Source: CAYWMD01 sp964458575 (GTDB taxonomy: Bacteria; Verrucomicrobiota; Verrucomicrobiia; Limisphaerales; JADLHS01). From it: a stretch of 61,560 nt of DNA. Made by a program: the position numbers and the translations under genes. This document shows positions 17,371 to 25,960 of this stretch, one piece after another. The stretch spans positions 1 to 61,560 of the forward strand of contig CAYWMD010000038.1 in the NCBI GenBank assembly GCA_964458575.1, given 5' to 3'. Position 1 is the first letter of the stretch. Every line of letters begins with the position of its first letter. The notes under the pieces are model-generated. The model was not told the DNA's origin. It searched no databases and worked only from the letters and a program-made list of their open reading frames with translations.

Positions 17371-17736
17371 ATACTCTCGGTTACGCAGACGCAAAATGAA
17401 ATCAAAGTTCCGCGGGCGAAGGTTGCCGCCGCTGCCATTTCCGGCGTGGTGCTGGGCTTGATGGTGGCCGGCGCCGTGAAACCGCCATTGTGGGTGGCGG
17501 CCGTGATCGTCGGTGTCTTTGCCATCTTCCATGGCGTCGCGCACGGACGGGAACTGCCGCAGGCCGCGAACCCGGTAACCTACGCCGTGGGTTTTGTCCT
17601 CTCGACGGGTCTGCTGCATCTGAGCGGCATCACGCTGGGTTTGCTCACTCGCTGGCCCTGGGGCCGGATCACGGTGCGGGTGGCGGGAGTGGCCATTGCC
17701 GTGGTGGGGTTTGGATTTCTTTTCAAGTTCCTGTGA
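17371..17736 (+). pseudogene. HupE/UreJ-family protein, N-terminally truncated
   Basis: The frame from 17371 to 17736 encodes the last 120 or so residues of a HupE/UreJ-type membrane protein. It holds three hydrophobic helices and the family segment FAIFHGVAHGRELP with its conserved histidines, then YAVGFVLSTGLLHLSG. Intact members are about 190-200 residues with a signal peptide and a GLDHLLAM-like helix, which are missing here. A TGA closes the frame at 17368-17370 and no ATG follows; the first GTG (17446) would leave only the final 96 residues. I infer a truncated gene. The family is thought to handle nickel or cobalt, but direct evidence is limited. Confidence 0.6.
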
Positions 17737-18350
17737 GATTGCGCGAGCGGACGTTGTCATGGAAGCGGCTCTGGCCGCCGGCCGTCTGGCTGTTTGCTTT
17801 TCCCGCCCCGGCGCACGCACACACCACCATCAAGGGCATGGGCGAATTCGTGGGCGGGTTGGTCCATCCGCTTGTAACGCCGTCGCACGTTTTGATTCTT
17901 CTGGCGCTGGGCCTGATGCTGGGCCAGCACGCGCCGTTGAAACTCAAAATGCCCCTCTTGGTGTTTGCCCCGTTGTCAGCCGTGGCAATGATTCTGAGCA
18001 CCACGGCATCCGGCTTGGTTGTTCCCCAACCCCTACTCGCCGGCGTCGCCTTGGGTGCGGCAGGTCTGGTGGCGCTGGGAAAAGCCGTCCCGCGGGTGTT
18101 GACGGCGGTGCTGCTGGCGGCCGCCGCAGTCGCCATGGGAATTGATTCAGCTGCGGAACGGGGACCGGTCGCGGCGGTGATCAAGACGCTGTTGGGGACG
18201 TGGCTTTGCCTAGTCGTGGTGGTATTCGATCTGGCGTTCTACGTCTCGCGTTGCACGAACACGCCATGGATGAAAATCGGCATCCGCGTGATCGGCTCGT
18301 GGATCATCGCCATTTCGCTGCTGGTGCTGGCGTTTTCGCTCCGGCAGTAA
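17733..18350 (+). CDS. HupE/UreJ-family membrane protein
   Basis: This 205-residue protein starts at a GTG that overlaps the stop of the truncated HupE fragment (GTGA). It has a signal peptide (cleavage after PAPAHA, leaving HTTIKGMG), followed by about six membrane helices. GGLVHPLVTPSHVLILLALG corresponds to the conserved His-containing first helix of HupE/UreJ proteins. HupE and UreJ are proposed metal permeases or accessory proteins for hydrogenase or urease; neither enzyme is in this window, so the metal and role here are open. The coupling to the upstream fragment suggests that the two originally worked as a pair. Confidence 0.75.
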   Translation: MRLRERTLSWKRLWPPAVWLFAFPAPAHAHTTIKGMGEFVGGLVHPLVTPSHVLILLALGLMLGQHAPLKLKMPLLVFAPLSAVAMILSTTASGLVVPQPLLAGVALGAAGLVALGKAVPRVLTAVLLAAAAVAMGIDSAAERGPVAAVIKTLLGTWLCLVVVVFDLAFYVSRCTNTPWMKIGIRVIGSWIIAISLLVLAFSLRQ

Positions 18351-18403
18351 AACCGCCAACCCGTTCGCGGGCCGATGCCCGGCGGATGCGTCCTGCCCAA
18401 GGC

Positions 18404-18880
18404 TCAACCCTTCAGGAAACTGTTCAGCATCCAGATGGTCTTTTGATGGAGTGTGATGCGCCCGATCATCAGGTCCTGGCTCTCGGGATCGTTGGCTTCG
18501 CCGGCCAGGTCACGGGCGCTGGCCGCATCCGCTACCAGCTTTTCATTGGCCTTGATGAGCGCGCGGACATACTCCTCCTGCGCCAACGGCGACGCGAATT
18601 CCTTCAGCTTCGCGGTCTGCGCAAACTTGCCCAGGCCGCCGATGGCGTAGGCGCCCCGGGCACGGACGCGTTCGGCGATCTCGTCAATGGCCGTGAACAA
18701 TTCCTCATATTGCGTTTGAAACGCCGCATGCAGGGCGAAGAAACCCGGGCCTTCCACGTTCCAATGCGCCAGATGCGTGAGCGACATGAGCGCGTAGGAA
18801 TCGGCGAGCACCTGGTTGAGGCTGGCGATGAGGCGAGTTTCGGAATTTGATTTGGTTTTCATTTTGTGTGGCATGGTCAT
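18404..18880 (-). CDS. dps: Dps-family ferritin-like protein
   Basis: This 158-residue protein of the starvation-induced Dps family oxidises ferrous iron with hydrogen peroxide inside a 12-mer shell and can coat DNA. The ferroxidase signature is intact: THLAHWNVEGPGFFALH, then YEELFTAIDEIAERVRARG, which provide the intersubunit histidine, aspartate and glutamate ligands. A lysine-bearing N-terminal tail (MTMPHKMKTKSNS) could contact DNA. A shorter start at MKTKSN is possible. It is convergent with the HupE-like gene. Oxidative or starvation stress control is expected for the family, but I see no operator. Confidence 0.88.
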   Translation of the reverse strand: MTMPHKMKTKSNSETRLIASLNQVLADSYALMSLTHLAHWNVEGPGFFALHAAFQTQYEELFTAIDEIAERVRARGAYAIGGLGKFAQTAKLKEFASPLAQEEYVRALIKANEKLVADAASARDLAGEANDPESQDLMIGRITLHQKTIWMLNSFLKG

Positions 18881-19033
18881 GCTGGCTTTCCGGCGGTTGT
18901 TCGATCAAAATCGCAACCGTAATGTTACTGTTCAAAGCGCCCGCACCTCTGCGCGGGTATTGGCAATTGTTTAACCGAAATTGACCTTGGTCCCCGGCGC
19001 GCTCGCATGGCTGCTCGCGGGTGGCGCAAAAAA

Positions 19034-19801
19034 CTACTCGCCCGAATACCCGGCCACCGGGGGTCCGCTGCCCGGTTCGCGGAAGTTCGCCACGCGTAAT
19101 TCGGTTGGTTTGAGCGCCACCACATGTGCGTCGTAGAACATCGCGTTCATCCGGTTGCCGTGGCGCGTAGGATAATGACTCGGGTTGTCAAACGGCACCC
19201 ACGGTGGCCGTGGGGGAGCGCTCACCCGCGAGTCCGAGCAGCCCGGGCTGCGGCGATGATCCCAAACCACGATGCGGAGGCTTGGTTGCGTGACGAACGA
19301 GTCCCGCTGCATCATGGGCGAGCCCGTGCTGTAATTCATCGCAAAGCTGCATTGCCACTGCGGCTCGACCGCGCATTTGAATATGTTGGTTGTGCCGAAA
19401 TAGCCGAACATCAGTCCGGACTTGAACCCCGCGCCGGGCGGTCCATCGGGAACTTGCGTCGGATCGTAGGGGGACCACCAGATTTCGTTCGGTCCGGAAG
19501 GCGGCGGATTGTTGGGCCCGTTGCCGGACGGCACGCCCGCGCTCAGGCCGTAGGGATCGTTGGGGGTGTCGGGACAGTAGCGATAGGGCACGTTCACATC
19601 GCTGTTGTCGCTGCGATACATGGTGTAAGCGACCGCGACCTGCTTGAGGTTGTTCAGGCACGAAGTTTGACGCGCCTTCTCCCGGGCGCGCGCCAGGGCC
19701 GGCAGCAGCAGCGCGGCGAGGATCGCGATGATGGCAATGACCACCAGCAGTTCGATCAAAGTGAACGCCGTGCGCCGTTCACGCGCGCGTTGCGAGGACA
19801 T
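19034..19801 (-). CDS. Prepilin-type N-terminal methylation domain protein
   Basis: This 255-residue protein has the type IV prepilin/pseudopilin signal RTAFTLIELLVVIAIIAI, in which a prepilin peptidase would cut before F and methylate it. A globular periplasmic domain follows. The C-terminus has RHGNRMNAMFYDAH, a variant of the H-X9-DG motif of Verrucomicrobia/Planctomycetes prepilin-associated proteins. These occur as many free-standing paralogues outside secretion operons; their job is not established. The start is the first ATG, placing the cleavage site 12 residues in. It is divergent from a second gene of the same type. Confidence 0.85.
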   Translation of the reverse strand: MSSQRARERRTAFTLIELLVVIAIIAILAALLLPALARAREKARQTSCLNNLKQVAVAYTMYRSDNSDVNVPYRYCPDTPNDPYGLSAGVPSGNGPNNPPPSGPNEIWWSPYDPTQVPDGPPGAGFKSGLMFGYFGTTNIFKCAVEPQWQCSFAMNYSTGSPMMQRDSFVTQPSLRIVVWDHRRSPGCSDSRVSAPPRPPWVPFDNPSHYPTRHGNRMNAMFYDAHVVALKPTELRVANFREPGSGPPVAGYSGE

Positions 19802-19889
19802 GGCTAGATCGTGGCATCATGGCCCATGCGTGGAAAACTTTTTCCGTGACAGACGCGGCGGCATGTGGTCAAAGATGCAGAGGAAAACT

Positions 19890-20819
19890 ATGGAAGCGAT
19901 CAGTTCAACCTGTGGGGCGTTCAGACCGTGCTGCGTCGGGAAGGCGGCACGGTCACGTCCGGGATTTACCTTGATCGAACTGCTGGTGGTCATTGCCATC
20001 ATTGCCATTCTGGCCGGACTGCTCCTGCCGTCGCTGGCCAACGCCAAGCAAAAGGTGAAAACGGTGGTGTGCGCCTCGAATCAGCGGCAATTGGCCATCG
20101 CCGCCATGGCCTATGCGCTCGATAACAGCGAGTGGATGAACGCGCTGGAGGATTATCGCTACCCGGATGGGGTGACGGTGGAAACGACGTTCCGCTATTT
20201 GCTTTGGGAATATGTCGGGCGCTCGCCGAAGATTTATGATTGCCCCGCCGAATTGAAAGCCATCTATGCCGACGGGCTTTCCGCTACCGACGCGAGTTAC
20301 GGCGGGCTGACGCTCGATCCCGCCACGGACTGGACGCGGCTTTACGGTGTGCTTCATCCTTACGAGCGCTGGAACGCCAGCGGCATCGGCATCGCGGGGG
20401 TACATTGGATTCGCAAGAGCGACCCGAACTGGGCCACGCGGCCGAAATCGTTGGCCTTTGGACGACCGGTTGAATCCGGTTATCGCGAGGGAATGAGTCG
20501 CACGACGCAAATCTCGTCGCCGGCCAAGCTCATCTGGTTTGGGGACGGCGGCAGCGGCACCGCGGCACTTTGGGCCGATGACAATTGGTGGATCAAATCC
20601 GCCGCACCGGGCTATGCCCAGGGCGCTCCGGGTTTCAACCGCATCCTTCAGGACGATTACGGTTGCCGCCGCCACGCTGGCAAGGCCAATTACGTTTTTG
20701 CCGATAGCCACGCGGCGCGCTTCAACGCCAACGACCTTCGCTGCGATCCGGAAGAGTGCTGGTGGTCGTTGCAACTGGACGCGCATCGCGGTGCAACGTT
20801 GGGACTGGCGGGACAGTGA
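19890..20819 (+). CDS. Prepilin-type protein, H-X9-D variant
   Basis: This 309-residue protein has a long leader (MEAISSTCGAFRPC...) before the prepilin segment GFTLIELLVVIAIIAILAG and a globular domain ending with RHAGKANYVFADSHA, an H-X9-D motif with serine in place of glycine. The ATG at 19890 is preferred because AGAGGA lies 8 nt upstream; ATGs at 19863 and 19875 lack such a site. The leader of about 30 residues is longer than in the neighbouring minus-strand paralogue. The gene is followed 12 bp later by a small membrane-anchored protein that may act with it. Confidence 0.83.
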   Translation: MEAISSTCGAFRPCCVGKAARSRPGFTLIELLVVIAIIAILAGLLLPSLANAKQKVKTVVCASNQRQLAIAAMAYALDNSEWMNALEDYRYPDGVTVETTFRYLLWEYVGRSPKIYDCPAELKAIYADGLSATDASYGGLTLDPATDWTRLYGVLHPYERWNASGIGIAGVHWIRKSDPNWATRPKSLAFGRPVESGYREGMSRTTQISSPAKLIWFGDGGSGTAALWADDNWWIKSAAPGYAQGAPGFNRILQDDYGCRRHAGKANYVFADSHAARFNANDLRCDPEECWWSLQLDAHRGATLGLAGQ

Positions 20820-20831
20820 TCGGTGGACGTC

Positions 20832-21365
20832 ATGCGCCCGCTATCAAAATTGCGACTCAAGTTCGCCCTCGTGACGGTGCTGATGGTTGTGGGAGTTGGC
20901 TTCGCTCTCACCCGATTCAGGAGCTTTCGCAACGCGGGACCGGAGAACGCGCGGGTTTGGTTTTACGATCAGAGCGAGAAGCGGCTTTACGCCGCAGCGA
21001 GCGATGTTGTCCCGCCGAACAAAGGCGTCGGTGGCAAAAGTGATGACGGCGTGCGGGCAGTGGTCATCGCGTTTCGCGGTGAACAAGCTGACCCGCGGAA
21101 GCAGCGTATCGCTTATCTCGAAACCTACACGCCGGAGTTGAAAGCGCTCCTCGAACAGGTCCGGGCCGCGCGAGCTTCCGGCAAGCCATTCGCCGGGCGG
21201 ATTCCTTCGCGTGACAGTGATTACTTCCAGGCCAACACACTGGTCAAATCCACGGATGACGACGAGTGGCATCCGATCAGCAGCGTTGCCGGTCAGAAGA
21301 TTTTAGCCGCGTGGCGCGCGTGGCGCGGGACCGATGGCCAAGGACCGATCGTTTGCGCGCCTTGA
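20832..21365 (+). CDS. Membrane-anchored protein of unknown function
   Basis: This 177-residue protein has one N-terminal helix (FALVTVLMVVGVGFAL) and a periplasmic domain containing ARVWFYDQSEKRLYAA and GVRAVVIAFRGEQAD, read here as paired strands. Near the end it has HPISSVAGQKILAAWRAWR. The frame also opens at a GTG (20823), but the ATG at 20832 starts directly before the basic residues that precede the helix. Proteins of this shape often follow prepilin-like genes in Verrucomicrobiota, as here 12 bp downstream, so they may be co-transcribed. I do not recognise a named family. Confidence 0.7.
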   Translation: MRPLSKLRLKFALVTVLMVVGVGFALTRFRSFRNAGPENARVWFYDQSEKRLYAAASDVVPPNKGVGGKSDDGVRAVVIAFRGEQADPRKQRIAYLETYTPELKALLEQVRAARASGKPFAGRIPSRDSDYFQANTLVKSTDDDEWHPISSVAGQKILAAWRAWRGTDGQGPIVCAP

Positions 21366-21401
21366 AGTCGCTGCCGCGAACTTTGCCGCCGAAACGAAAG
21401 C

Positions 21402-22571
21402 TCACCGGACTTGATATTCCAGGATTTCCGCCTCGCGGTTCTCGTGGAAGGACACCGCGATGTAAATCGCCCGGCGCGACGGCACGAACAAACCGGTGCG
21501 CGCGTGACGCGCGGTGGGGATCGTATCCAACCGGGCCAACGCGCCGCTTGCCGCGACGGCAAAGACATCAAGTGCGCCCATTTCACCAGCCGGAGAACAC
21601 GGGCTGGCCGTGCCCGGTTCCTGGAGGTCCGGGCGAAAACCACCGCCAATCACCAGCACGCGACCGGTCATGGCGTCGTAAAACAAATCGTCCGAATCAT
21701 CCGTGCAGGGTGCTTCGGCGACGACGGTGCGGCTGCGGGTGTCAATGACGATCAACCGCGCCGGTCGGCGGCTGGCGATAAACAACCGTTCGTTTGCCGC
21801 GTCAAAAGCCATGGGAAAATTCCGCGCCCGGCCTGGCAACGCAATCAAAGTTTCGATGCTTCCGTCGCGCCGGTTGGCCACGGCCACCGAGCCGTCCTCC
21901 ACCGCGCGGACGCCGCGAGGCAGGTTGGCAAACACCCGTTCACCCGCTGGGTCGAACTGGAACGATTCGGGACGCGAGGTAAAACGAATTTCGCGAAGCC
22001 GGCGCCAGTTGTGTGGCTCGTAAATCGCAATGGCCCCGCCGTTCGTGCTTCCGTAGCTGACAAAAACCACGTCCGCTTTTGGGTCGTATCGCACGTTGTC
22101 AGCGTCGGCGCCGACCTCGATGACCTTGGTTTCCTTCAAGCTCCGCGTGTCAAACACGTGCAGCGTTCCATCGCCGCCGCAGGCGATAGCGGCGCAACCG
22201 GTGCTGGAAATCACAGCGGCGCCCTGGGGGCGGCTCAGTCCGGCAATACTTTGAACGCGCCGGCCCGCGTCGAGATCGAGCACTTCGACCGAGCCGTTTT
22301 CCAACGCCGCCACGAACAGCCGTTTGGTGACCTGATCATACGCCATGTGGTCAATGCGGCCAGGGACGCCGACGTTCGGGCGCGTGACGCGGACACCGGG
22401 AAGGACGAAGGTCCGGGACAACTTTGCTGGCGGTTCACTGGATTTCCCCGGTCCGGGTTGGGCGCAACCCGAAGGCAGGCTGGCGATGACGGCCAAGGTC
22501 AGGACAACCCTCGTCACGCGGCGGTTGTTGGTCCGGTTGGATGGAGGCGGGTGATGTGTGCGCTTTTGCAT
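21402..22571 (-). CDS. Beta-propeller lipoprotein (YncE-like)
   Basis: This 389-residue protein is predicted to be a seven-bladed propeller at the cell envelope. The N-terminus has a lipoprotein signal ending in SLPSGC. Repeated blades follow the YncE pattern: TKRLFVAALENGSVEVLDL, GGDGTLHVFDT, VVFVSYGSTNGGAIAIYEP, and NERLFIASRRPARLIVIDT. Such proteins act as binding scaffolds, and some sit beside copper or cytochrome genes. The ATG at 22571 is chosen because the longer frame overlaps the SCO gene upstream. It is the last of the co-oriented envelope genes in this island. Ligand and enzymatic role are unknown. Confidence 0.8.
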   Translation of the reverse strand: MQKRTHHPPPSNRTNNRRVTRVVLTLAVIASLPSGCAQPGPGKSSEPPAKLSRTFVLPGVRVTRPNVGVPGRIDHMAYDQVTKRLFVAALENGSVEVLDLDAGRRVQSIAGLSRPQGAAVISSTGCAAIACGGDGTLHVFDTRSLKETKVIEVGADADNVRYDPKADVVFVSYGSTNGGAIAIYEPHNWRRLREIRFTSRPESFQFDPAGERVFANLPRGVRAVEDGSVAVANRRDGSIETLIALPGRARNFPMAFDAANERLFIASRRPARLIVIDTRSRTVVAEAPCTDDSDDLFYDAMTGRVLVIGGGFRPDLQEPGTASPCSPAGEMGALDVFAVAASGALARLDTIPTARHARTGLFVPSRRAIYIAVSFHENREAEILEYQVR

Positions 22572-22617
22572 GGCGACGCATGATCGTAGTCCGGTTTTTC
22601 CCTGTGGCAACCCGGTT

Positions 22618-23319
22618 TTACATCGCTCTTCGCCGCTTTCCAATTTCCGCGAGAACGTTGGTGGCGACGCTCCGGCTCAATCCGTTGAACGAGGCGCAAA
22701 CGTCGCCGCGCGGATCCACGAGCATGATGCGGTCGGTGTGGGCGAAGCCGCCGGGAACCAGCCCGATCAATTCCGGCGAGCGCGACATGAAGCTGGTTTC
22801 AATCAGGCGATACAACCCGTCCTTTTCGCCCGTGAGGAACAGCCAGCGGTTGGTGTCCGCGCCCAAACTGTCCGCGAACTTTGCCAGCACGGCGGGTGTG
22901 TCCGTCGCCGGGTCAACCGAAAGCGAAACCAGTTTCACATCGGGCACGTCGGCAACCAAACGTTGAATATCCGCCATCCGGTCGTTCACGGCACGGCAAC
23001 TTAGCGAGCAACTGGTGAAGGCAAAATTCACGACCACGAACTTTCCCGCCAACTCGGCTTCCGTGATGGATCGGCCCGTGCGGTCGGTGAGGGTGAAGGG
23101 AATCAACTGGCGCGGTCGGTCGGGTTGGGCCGGAGCTGCGGTGGTTTCCCTTCGCGGTTTGGGAATGAAGGCGATAGCCACACAAATCCCGGCGATTCCC
23201 AGCCCGAGCGCGAGCGTGGAAAGGAACTCACGCCCGTTGAGTTTAGAATTCGCGTTTGTTTTCAAAGTATATAATTCGATGTATGGTCGCCGATTGCATA
23301 CTGGTCTGGTCAAGTGCAT
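22618..23319 (-). CDS. SCO1/SenC family copper chaperone or thioredoxin-like protein
   Basis: This 233-residue membrane-anchored protein has one helix (LALGLGIAGICVAIAFI) and a thioredoxin fold. FTSCSLSCRAV supplies the CxxxC copper pair (C104, C108) and FAHTDRI the third ligand (H194). SCO proteins deliver copper to the CuA site of cytochrome oxidase or act as periplasmic thiol reductants. The ATG at 23319 is the longest start. A TTG at 23265, downstream of an AT-rich TATATA stretch, would give a more usual N-terminus (MKTNANSKLNG). The gene lies between a cytochrome c gene and the beta-propeller lipoprotein. Confidence 0.88.
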   Translation of the reverse strand: MHLTRPVCNRRPYIELYTLKTNANSKLNGREFLSTLALGLGIAGICVAIAFIPKPRRETTAAPAQPDRPRQLIPFTLTDRTGRSITEAELAGKFVVVNFAFTSCSLSCRAVNDRMADIQRLVADVPDVKLVSLSVDPATDTPAVLAKFADSLGADTNRWLFLTGEKDGLYRLIETSFMSRSPELIGLVPGGFAHTDRIMLVDPRGDVCASFNGLSRSVATNVLAEIGKRRRAM

Positions 23320-23347
23320 TCGCTACGGCCGTCGACCGGGAGGCAGG

Positions 23348-23378
23348 CCCGCCTGCACCGCTGCGGGGTGCAGGCGGG
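23348..23378. repeat. Inverted repeat, 12-bp perfect stem
   Basis: CCCGCCTGCACC (23348-23359) pairs with GGTGCAGGCGGG (23367-23378) over a 7-nt loop. It lies between the cytochrome c stop and the SCO start. Without a T-run it is not a classic terminator; it could dampen read-through or stabilise the upstream mRNA. Confidence 0.6.
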
Positions 23379-23398
23379 TTGATATGACTGGATGGCCG

Positions 23399-24334
23399 TC
23401 ACTCTGCCAACAAGGCATCCCAACGGTAGCTGTAGATCCAATTGGCAAGGGTTTTCATGTCATTGGGTGGCACAATTGTCTTCAGCGGTATCATGACATT
23501 CGTACCCCATTTTCCCGATCCACCGTTTTCCATCTGCGCTATGAACGTGTTAATGGCATTGGGATCGTTGCGATACTTTGCTGCCACATCCCGGTACGCC
23601 GGTCCCACGTTCTTCACATCGGGATTGTGGCAAGTGAGGCACGTACGAAGTGTTGCAAGGTCCTGACATTCCTTGCGGTTGACCGGCAGAAAACGCGCCG
23701 CGGCCAATTGCCAGGCATTGCCCGTCTTGACCACAACGCCGAACACGTCCGTTGCGACAGTTGGCGTTTCACGATCCGCAATGGCTTTGCTGACCAGCAC
23801 TGTGACTTCTGTGCTGTCGGAGCATTTGACTTTGGCCGTGCCCGACCCATCGAACTTGGGTCCGGCGAACATCACGTTGGTCAACTGCACGTAACGTCCG
23901 GCCATCGTTCCAGCGTCTTTGAATAACGCTCCGGCAACCGGTGACGAGGTGAATGGTTTGTTGGTTTCTGACACCGACACGCTGCCGGGATTGGGAACGA
24001 GTGCGGCCCCGAACGGACCTTCGCCCAGTTTTCCGGCGAGCTTGACGACGTTTCGCGGAACAAGTTGCGCACCGCCCTTGGCATCGGTGAGCACGGCGAG
24101 CGCGGGATCGCCCGGGTTGTGGACGTAAGCCAGGACTTTCTGGTCGGGCAACACAAGCCTGGCCGCGACGATGCCCGTCACAGAAAACTCCGTGGCAGTG
24201 TCCTTGGCCTTGCCGGTTGCCGGGTCAATTTGTGCGAGTACGTCCTTGATGGGCGTCTGGGCGCAGAGGATTTGCGCCGCGAGCGTCAGCAGCCCGGCGG
24301 TCGTAACACATTTTCGTGGGATGTAATTCTTCAT
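23399..24334 (-). CDS. Secreted protein with C-terminal monoheme cytochrome c domain
   Basis: This 311-residue protein has a signal peptide (to about residue 25, ILCAQT). Residues 45-215 look like beta-rich OB-fold repeats (FSVTGIVAARLVL; GRYVQLTNVMFAG; TDVFGVVVKTG). A class I cytochrome c of about 85 residues follows: CLTCH near 231-235 binds heme, VGPAYRDVA follows, and NVMIPLKTI supplies the axial methionine. It is likely a periplasmic electron carrier or receptor whose N-terminal domain recruits a partner. It sits directly upstream of SCO and downstream of an HPCxxC protein. I do not recognise the N-terminal domain by name. Confidence 0.8.
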   Translation of the reverse strand: MKNYIPRKCVTTAGLLTLAAQILCAQTPIKDVLAQIDPATGKAKDTATEFSVTGIVAARLVLPDQKVLAYVHNPGDPALAVLTDAKGGAQLVPRNVVKLAGKLGEGPFGAALVPNPGSVSVSETNKPFTSSPVAGALFKDAGTMAGRYVQLTNVMFAGPKFDGSGTAKVKCSDSTEVTVLVSKAIADRETPTVATDVFGVVVKTGNAWQLAAARFLPVNRKECQDLATLRTCLTCHNPDVKNVGPAYRDVAAKYRNDPNAINTFIAQMENGGSGKWGTNVMIPLKTIVPPNDMKTLANWIYSYRWDALLAE

Positions 24335-24562
24335 GGATCGTTGTCGTTTCTTTCCGTTTTCAGTTCAAATAGGTTTCAAGTTGATGGCCGCGAATCTCCC
24401 CAAACGGGAAGCCCGGCGCGCAGGCGCGGCACGATTTGCCGTCCAGCGACGCGGCCAGCCGGAGTGATTTGGCAGACAGGGTTTGGGACAGTTGGCCGAA
24501 GCGGGTCGCACCCCGCTGAACTGAGGCTTGCCACCTCAGCCATGCGCAGTTGCGATTCAACC

Positions 24563-24997
24563 TCAGACGAAACTGTATCGTGAGATTCGAGGGCGGGGTT
24601 TGGGAGGCTCTTCGCGCCGTGCGGCGGCCTTCCGATCAGCGGCGGCAACGCGCTCGTGTTCGCAGGCGAAGTCAAAGTCAGTGAACTCCCATACCAGCCC
24701 TAATTCTTGTTTTGAGCCTGGTTTGGCGTGTTGCTTCTCTTGCTGCTTTTGCTCCGCCTTGCCCTTCTGAATCACCTTGCACAAACCACACGGGTGCTGG
24801 CCGTCGAAGGTCTTGCTCACGGCTTCGGAAAGCGAGGCATCGCGCGAGTAGCTGACAATCATGCCCGTCCAGGCGACGGTTTGCAGAAACACCCAATGAG
24901 TGCCAAGCGAAAGACTCATCGTCAGGACAAACCCCCAGCGGCAAGCGCAAAGCAGCGCTCGATGCCACAGGTTGGATGGTCGCCGACCGATTCTCAT
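24563..24997 (-). CDS. HPCxxC small membrane-anchored protein, paralogue A
   Basis: This 144-residue protein has one hydrophobic N-terminal segment (FVLTMSLSLGTHWVFLQTVAW). A conserved block follows, with SRDASLSEAVSKTF, DGQHPCGLCK and a lysine/glutamine-rich helix (KGKAEQKQQEK). The C-terminal region is proline- and arginine-rich (EEPPKPRPR). It shares most positions of the block HWxxLQTxAW, KTFDGxHPCxxCxxI with genes at 29454 and 35021. The CxxC pair preceded by histidine suggests metal or thiol chemistry outside the membrane. The start at 24997 overlaps the stop of the protease gene (ATGA). I know of no assigned function. Confidence 0.72.
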   Translation of the reverse strand: MRIGRRPSNLWHRALLCACRWGFVLTMSLSLGTHWVFLQTVAWTGMIVSYSRDASLSEAVSKTFDGQHPCGLCKVIQKGKAEQKQQEKQHAKPGSKQELGLVWEFTDFDFACEHERVAAADRKAAARREEPPKPRPRISRYSFV

Positions 24998-25947
24998 GGG
25001 TTGGCAGAATGCACGGCCGCCTGGGCAGGCGCGGTTTGGATTTGCCGCACCAACCGCAGCAAGTCGCCCGTGACCCCACACTCGCGAAAGGTGAGCCTCG
25101 GACTGCTGGGCGTGGCTGGGTTGGCATTGGCAGGCCAGACGCGCAATGTGTCCACCCAGCCCACCACATTGCCGCGCGGATTGACCACCGGCGCTCCGCT
25201 GCTGCCCGGGCCGAAATCGGCGGAGATTTCCAGCAACTCCTGCGAGTGCGAGCCATCGCGCTGGAGGCTGCGGCGAGTTACTGACCCTTGGGTGAACGTG
25301 AAGAATCTCCCCACCGGATGACTCATCACCGCCACGCGGCTGCCGGCATCAGCCGACGCCTCCAGCGGCAGCTCCGAGACCGGTCCGCCTTCGGCCATCA
25401 AGATGGCGACGTCACACTCATCGTCGTCCGCGAGCACGGCTCGCACCGGGAGCACGCGCCCGTCACCGGTCAGAACAATCATTCCTTCGTAGTCGGGATT
25501 ATGGATGACGTGTGAACTCGTCACGAACGCGCCGGAACTGGAGATAAAGAATCCGGTGGCGGGCAGCGCTACCCACGCGTTGGACTCGCTTTGCCGCGTT
25601 AATCGGGCAACGACAACCACGGCCTCTCTGCATCTGGCCGCCAAATCGGCAGCTTCGTACTGAACCATCGAAGGACTGGGAAGCGCCAGCGGAAATCTCA
25701 AGCGGCGCTTCAAGAGTTCGGTCCGGGTCAACACTTGACCGCGATCCACCATGAGCCCTCCAAGTCTGCTCAACTCTGTTTGAATGAAGGCATCGTCAAC
25801 GGGAGGTTGCAACAGGATCTGCGGAATTCCTTCCTGCGCTGGGGTGGTATTCAGACTAAGCCCATTCTGACTGTGGCATGCCAACTGGGAGACAATCAGC
25901 ACACTCACCACAAGCGGTATGATGCCGATCAAGCGAGCTGTTTTCAT
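24994..25947 (-). CDS. Exported trypsin-like serine protease (S1C/HtrA type, no PDZ)
   Basis: This 317-residue protein has an N-terminal signal or lipoprotein-like segment (IIPLVVSVLIVSQLAC). The catalytic triad of the HtrA-like branch is clear: H146 in FVTSSHVIH, D179 in ECDVAILMA, and S250 in GPGSSGAPVVN. No PDZ domain follows; the protein ends about 55 residues after the serine region. The N-terminal 90 residues have no known fold. I chose the ATG at 25947 because the longer frame would run into the PfpI gene stop at 25961. It is coupled to the HPCxxC gene A by a 4-bp overlap, so a processing or quality-control role for envelope proteins of this island is plausible. Confidence 0.85.
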   Translation of the reverse strand: MKTARLIGIIPLVVSVLIVSQLACHSQNGLSLNTTPAQEGIPQILLQPPVDDAFIQTELSRLGGLMVDRGQVLTRTELLKRRLRFPLALPSPSMVQYEAADLAARCREAVVVVARLTRQSESNAWVALPATGFFISSSGAFVTSSHVIHNPDYEGMIVLTGDGRVLPVRAVLADDDECDVAILMAEGGPVSELPLEASADAGSRVAVMSHPVGRFFTFTQGSVTRRSLQRDGSHSQELLEISADFGPGSSGAPVVNPRGNVVGWVDTLRVWPANANPATPSSPRLTFRECGVTGDLLRLVRQIQTAPAQAAVHSANP

Positions 25948-25960
25948 CGTGGCGCTGGTT

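Noticed and set aside
17263..17820. Minus-strand frame of 185 residues opposite the HupE genes
   Set aside because: It overlaps two membrane-protein frames with clear hydrophobic helices and itself looks like an arginine/histidine-rich shadow.
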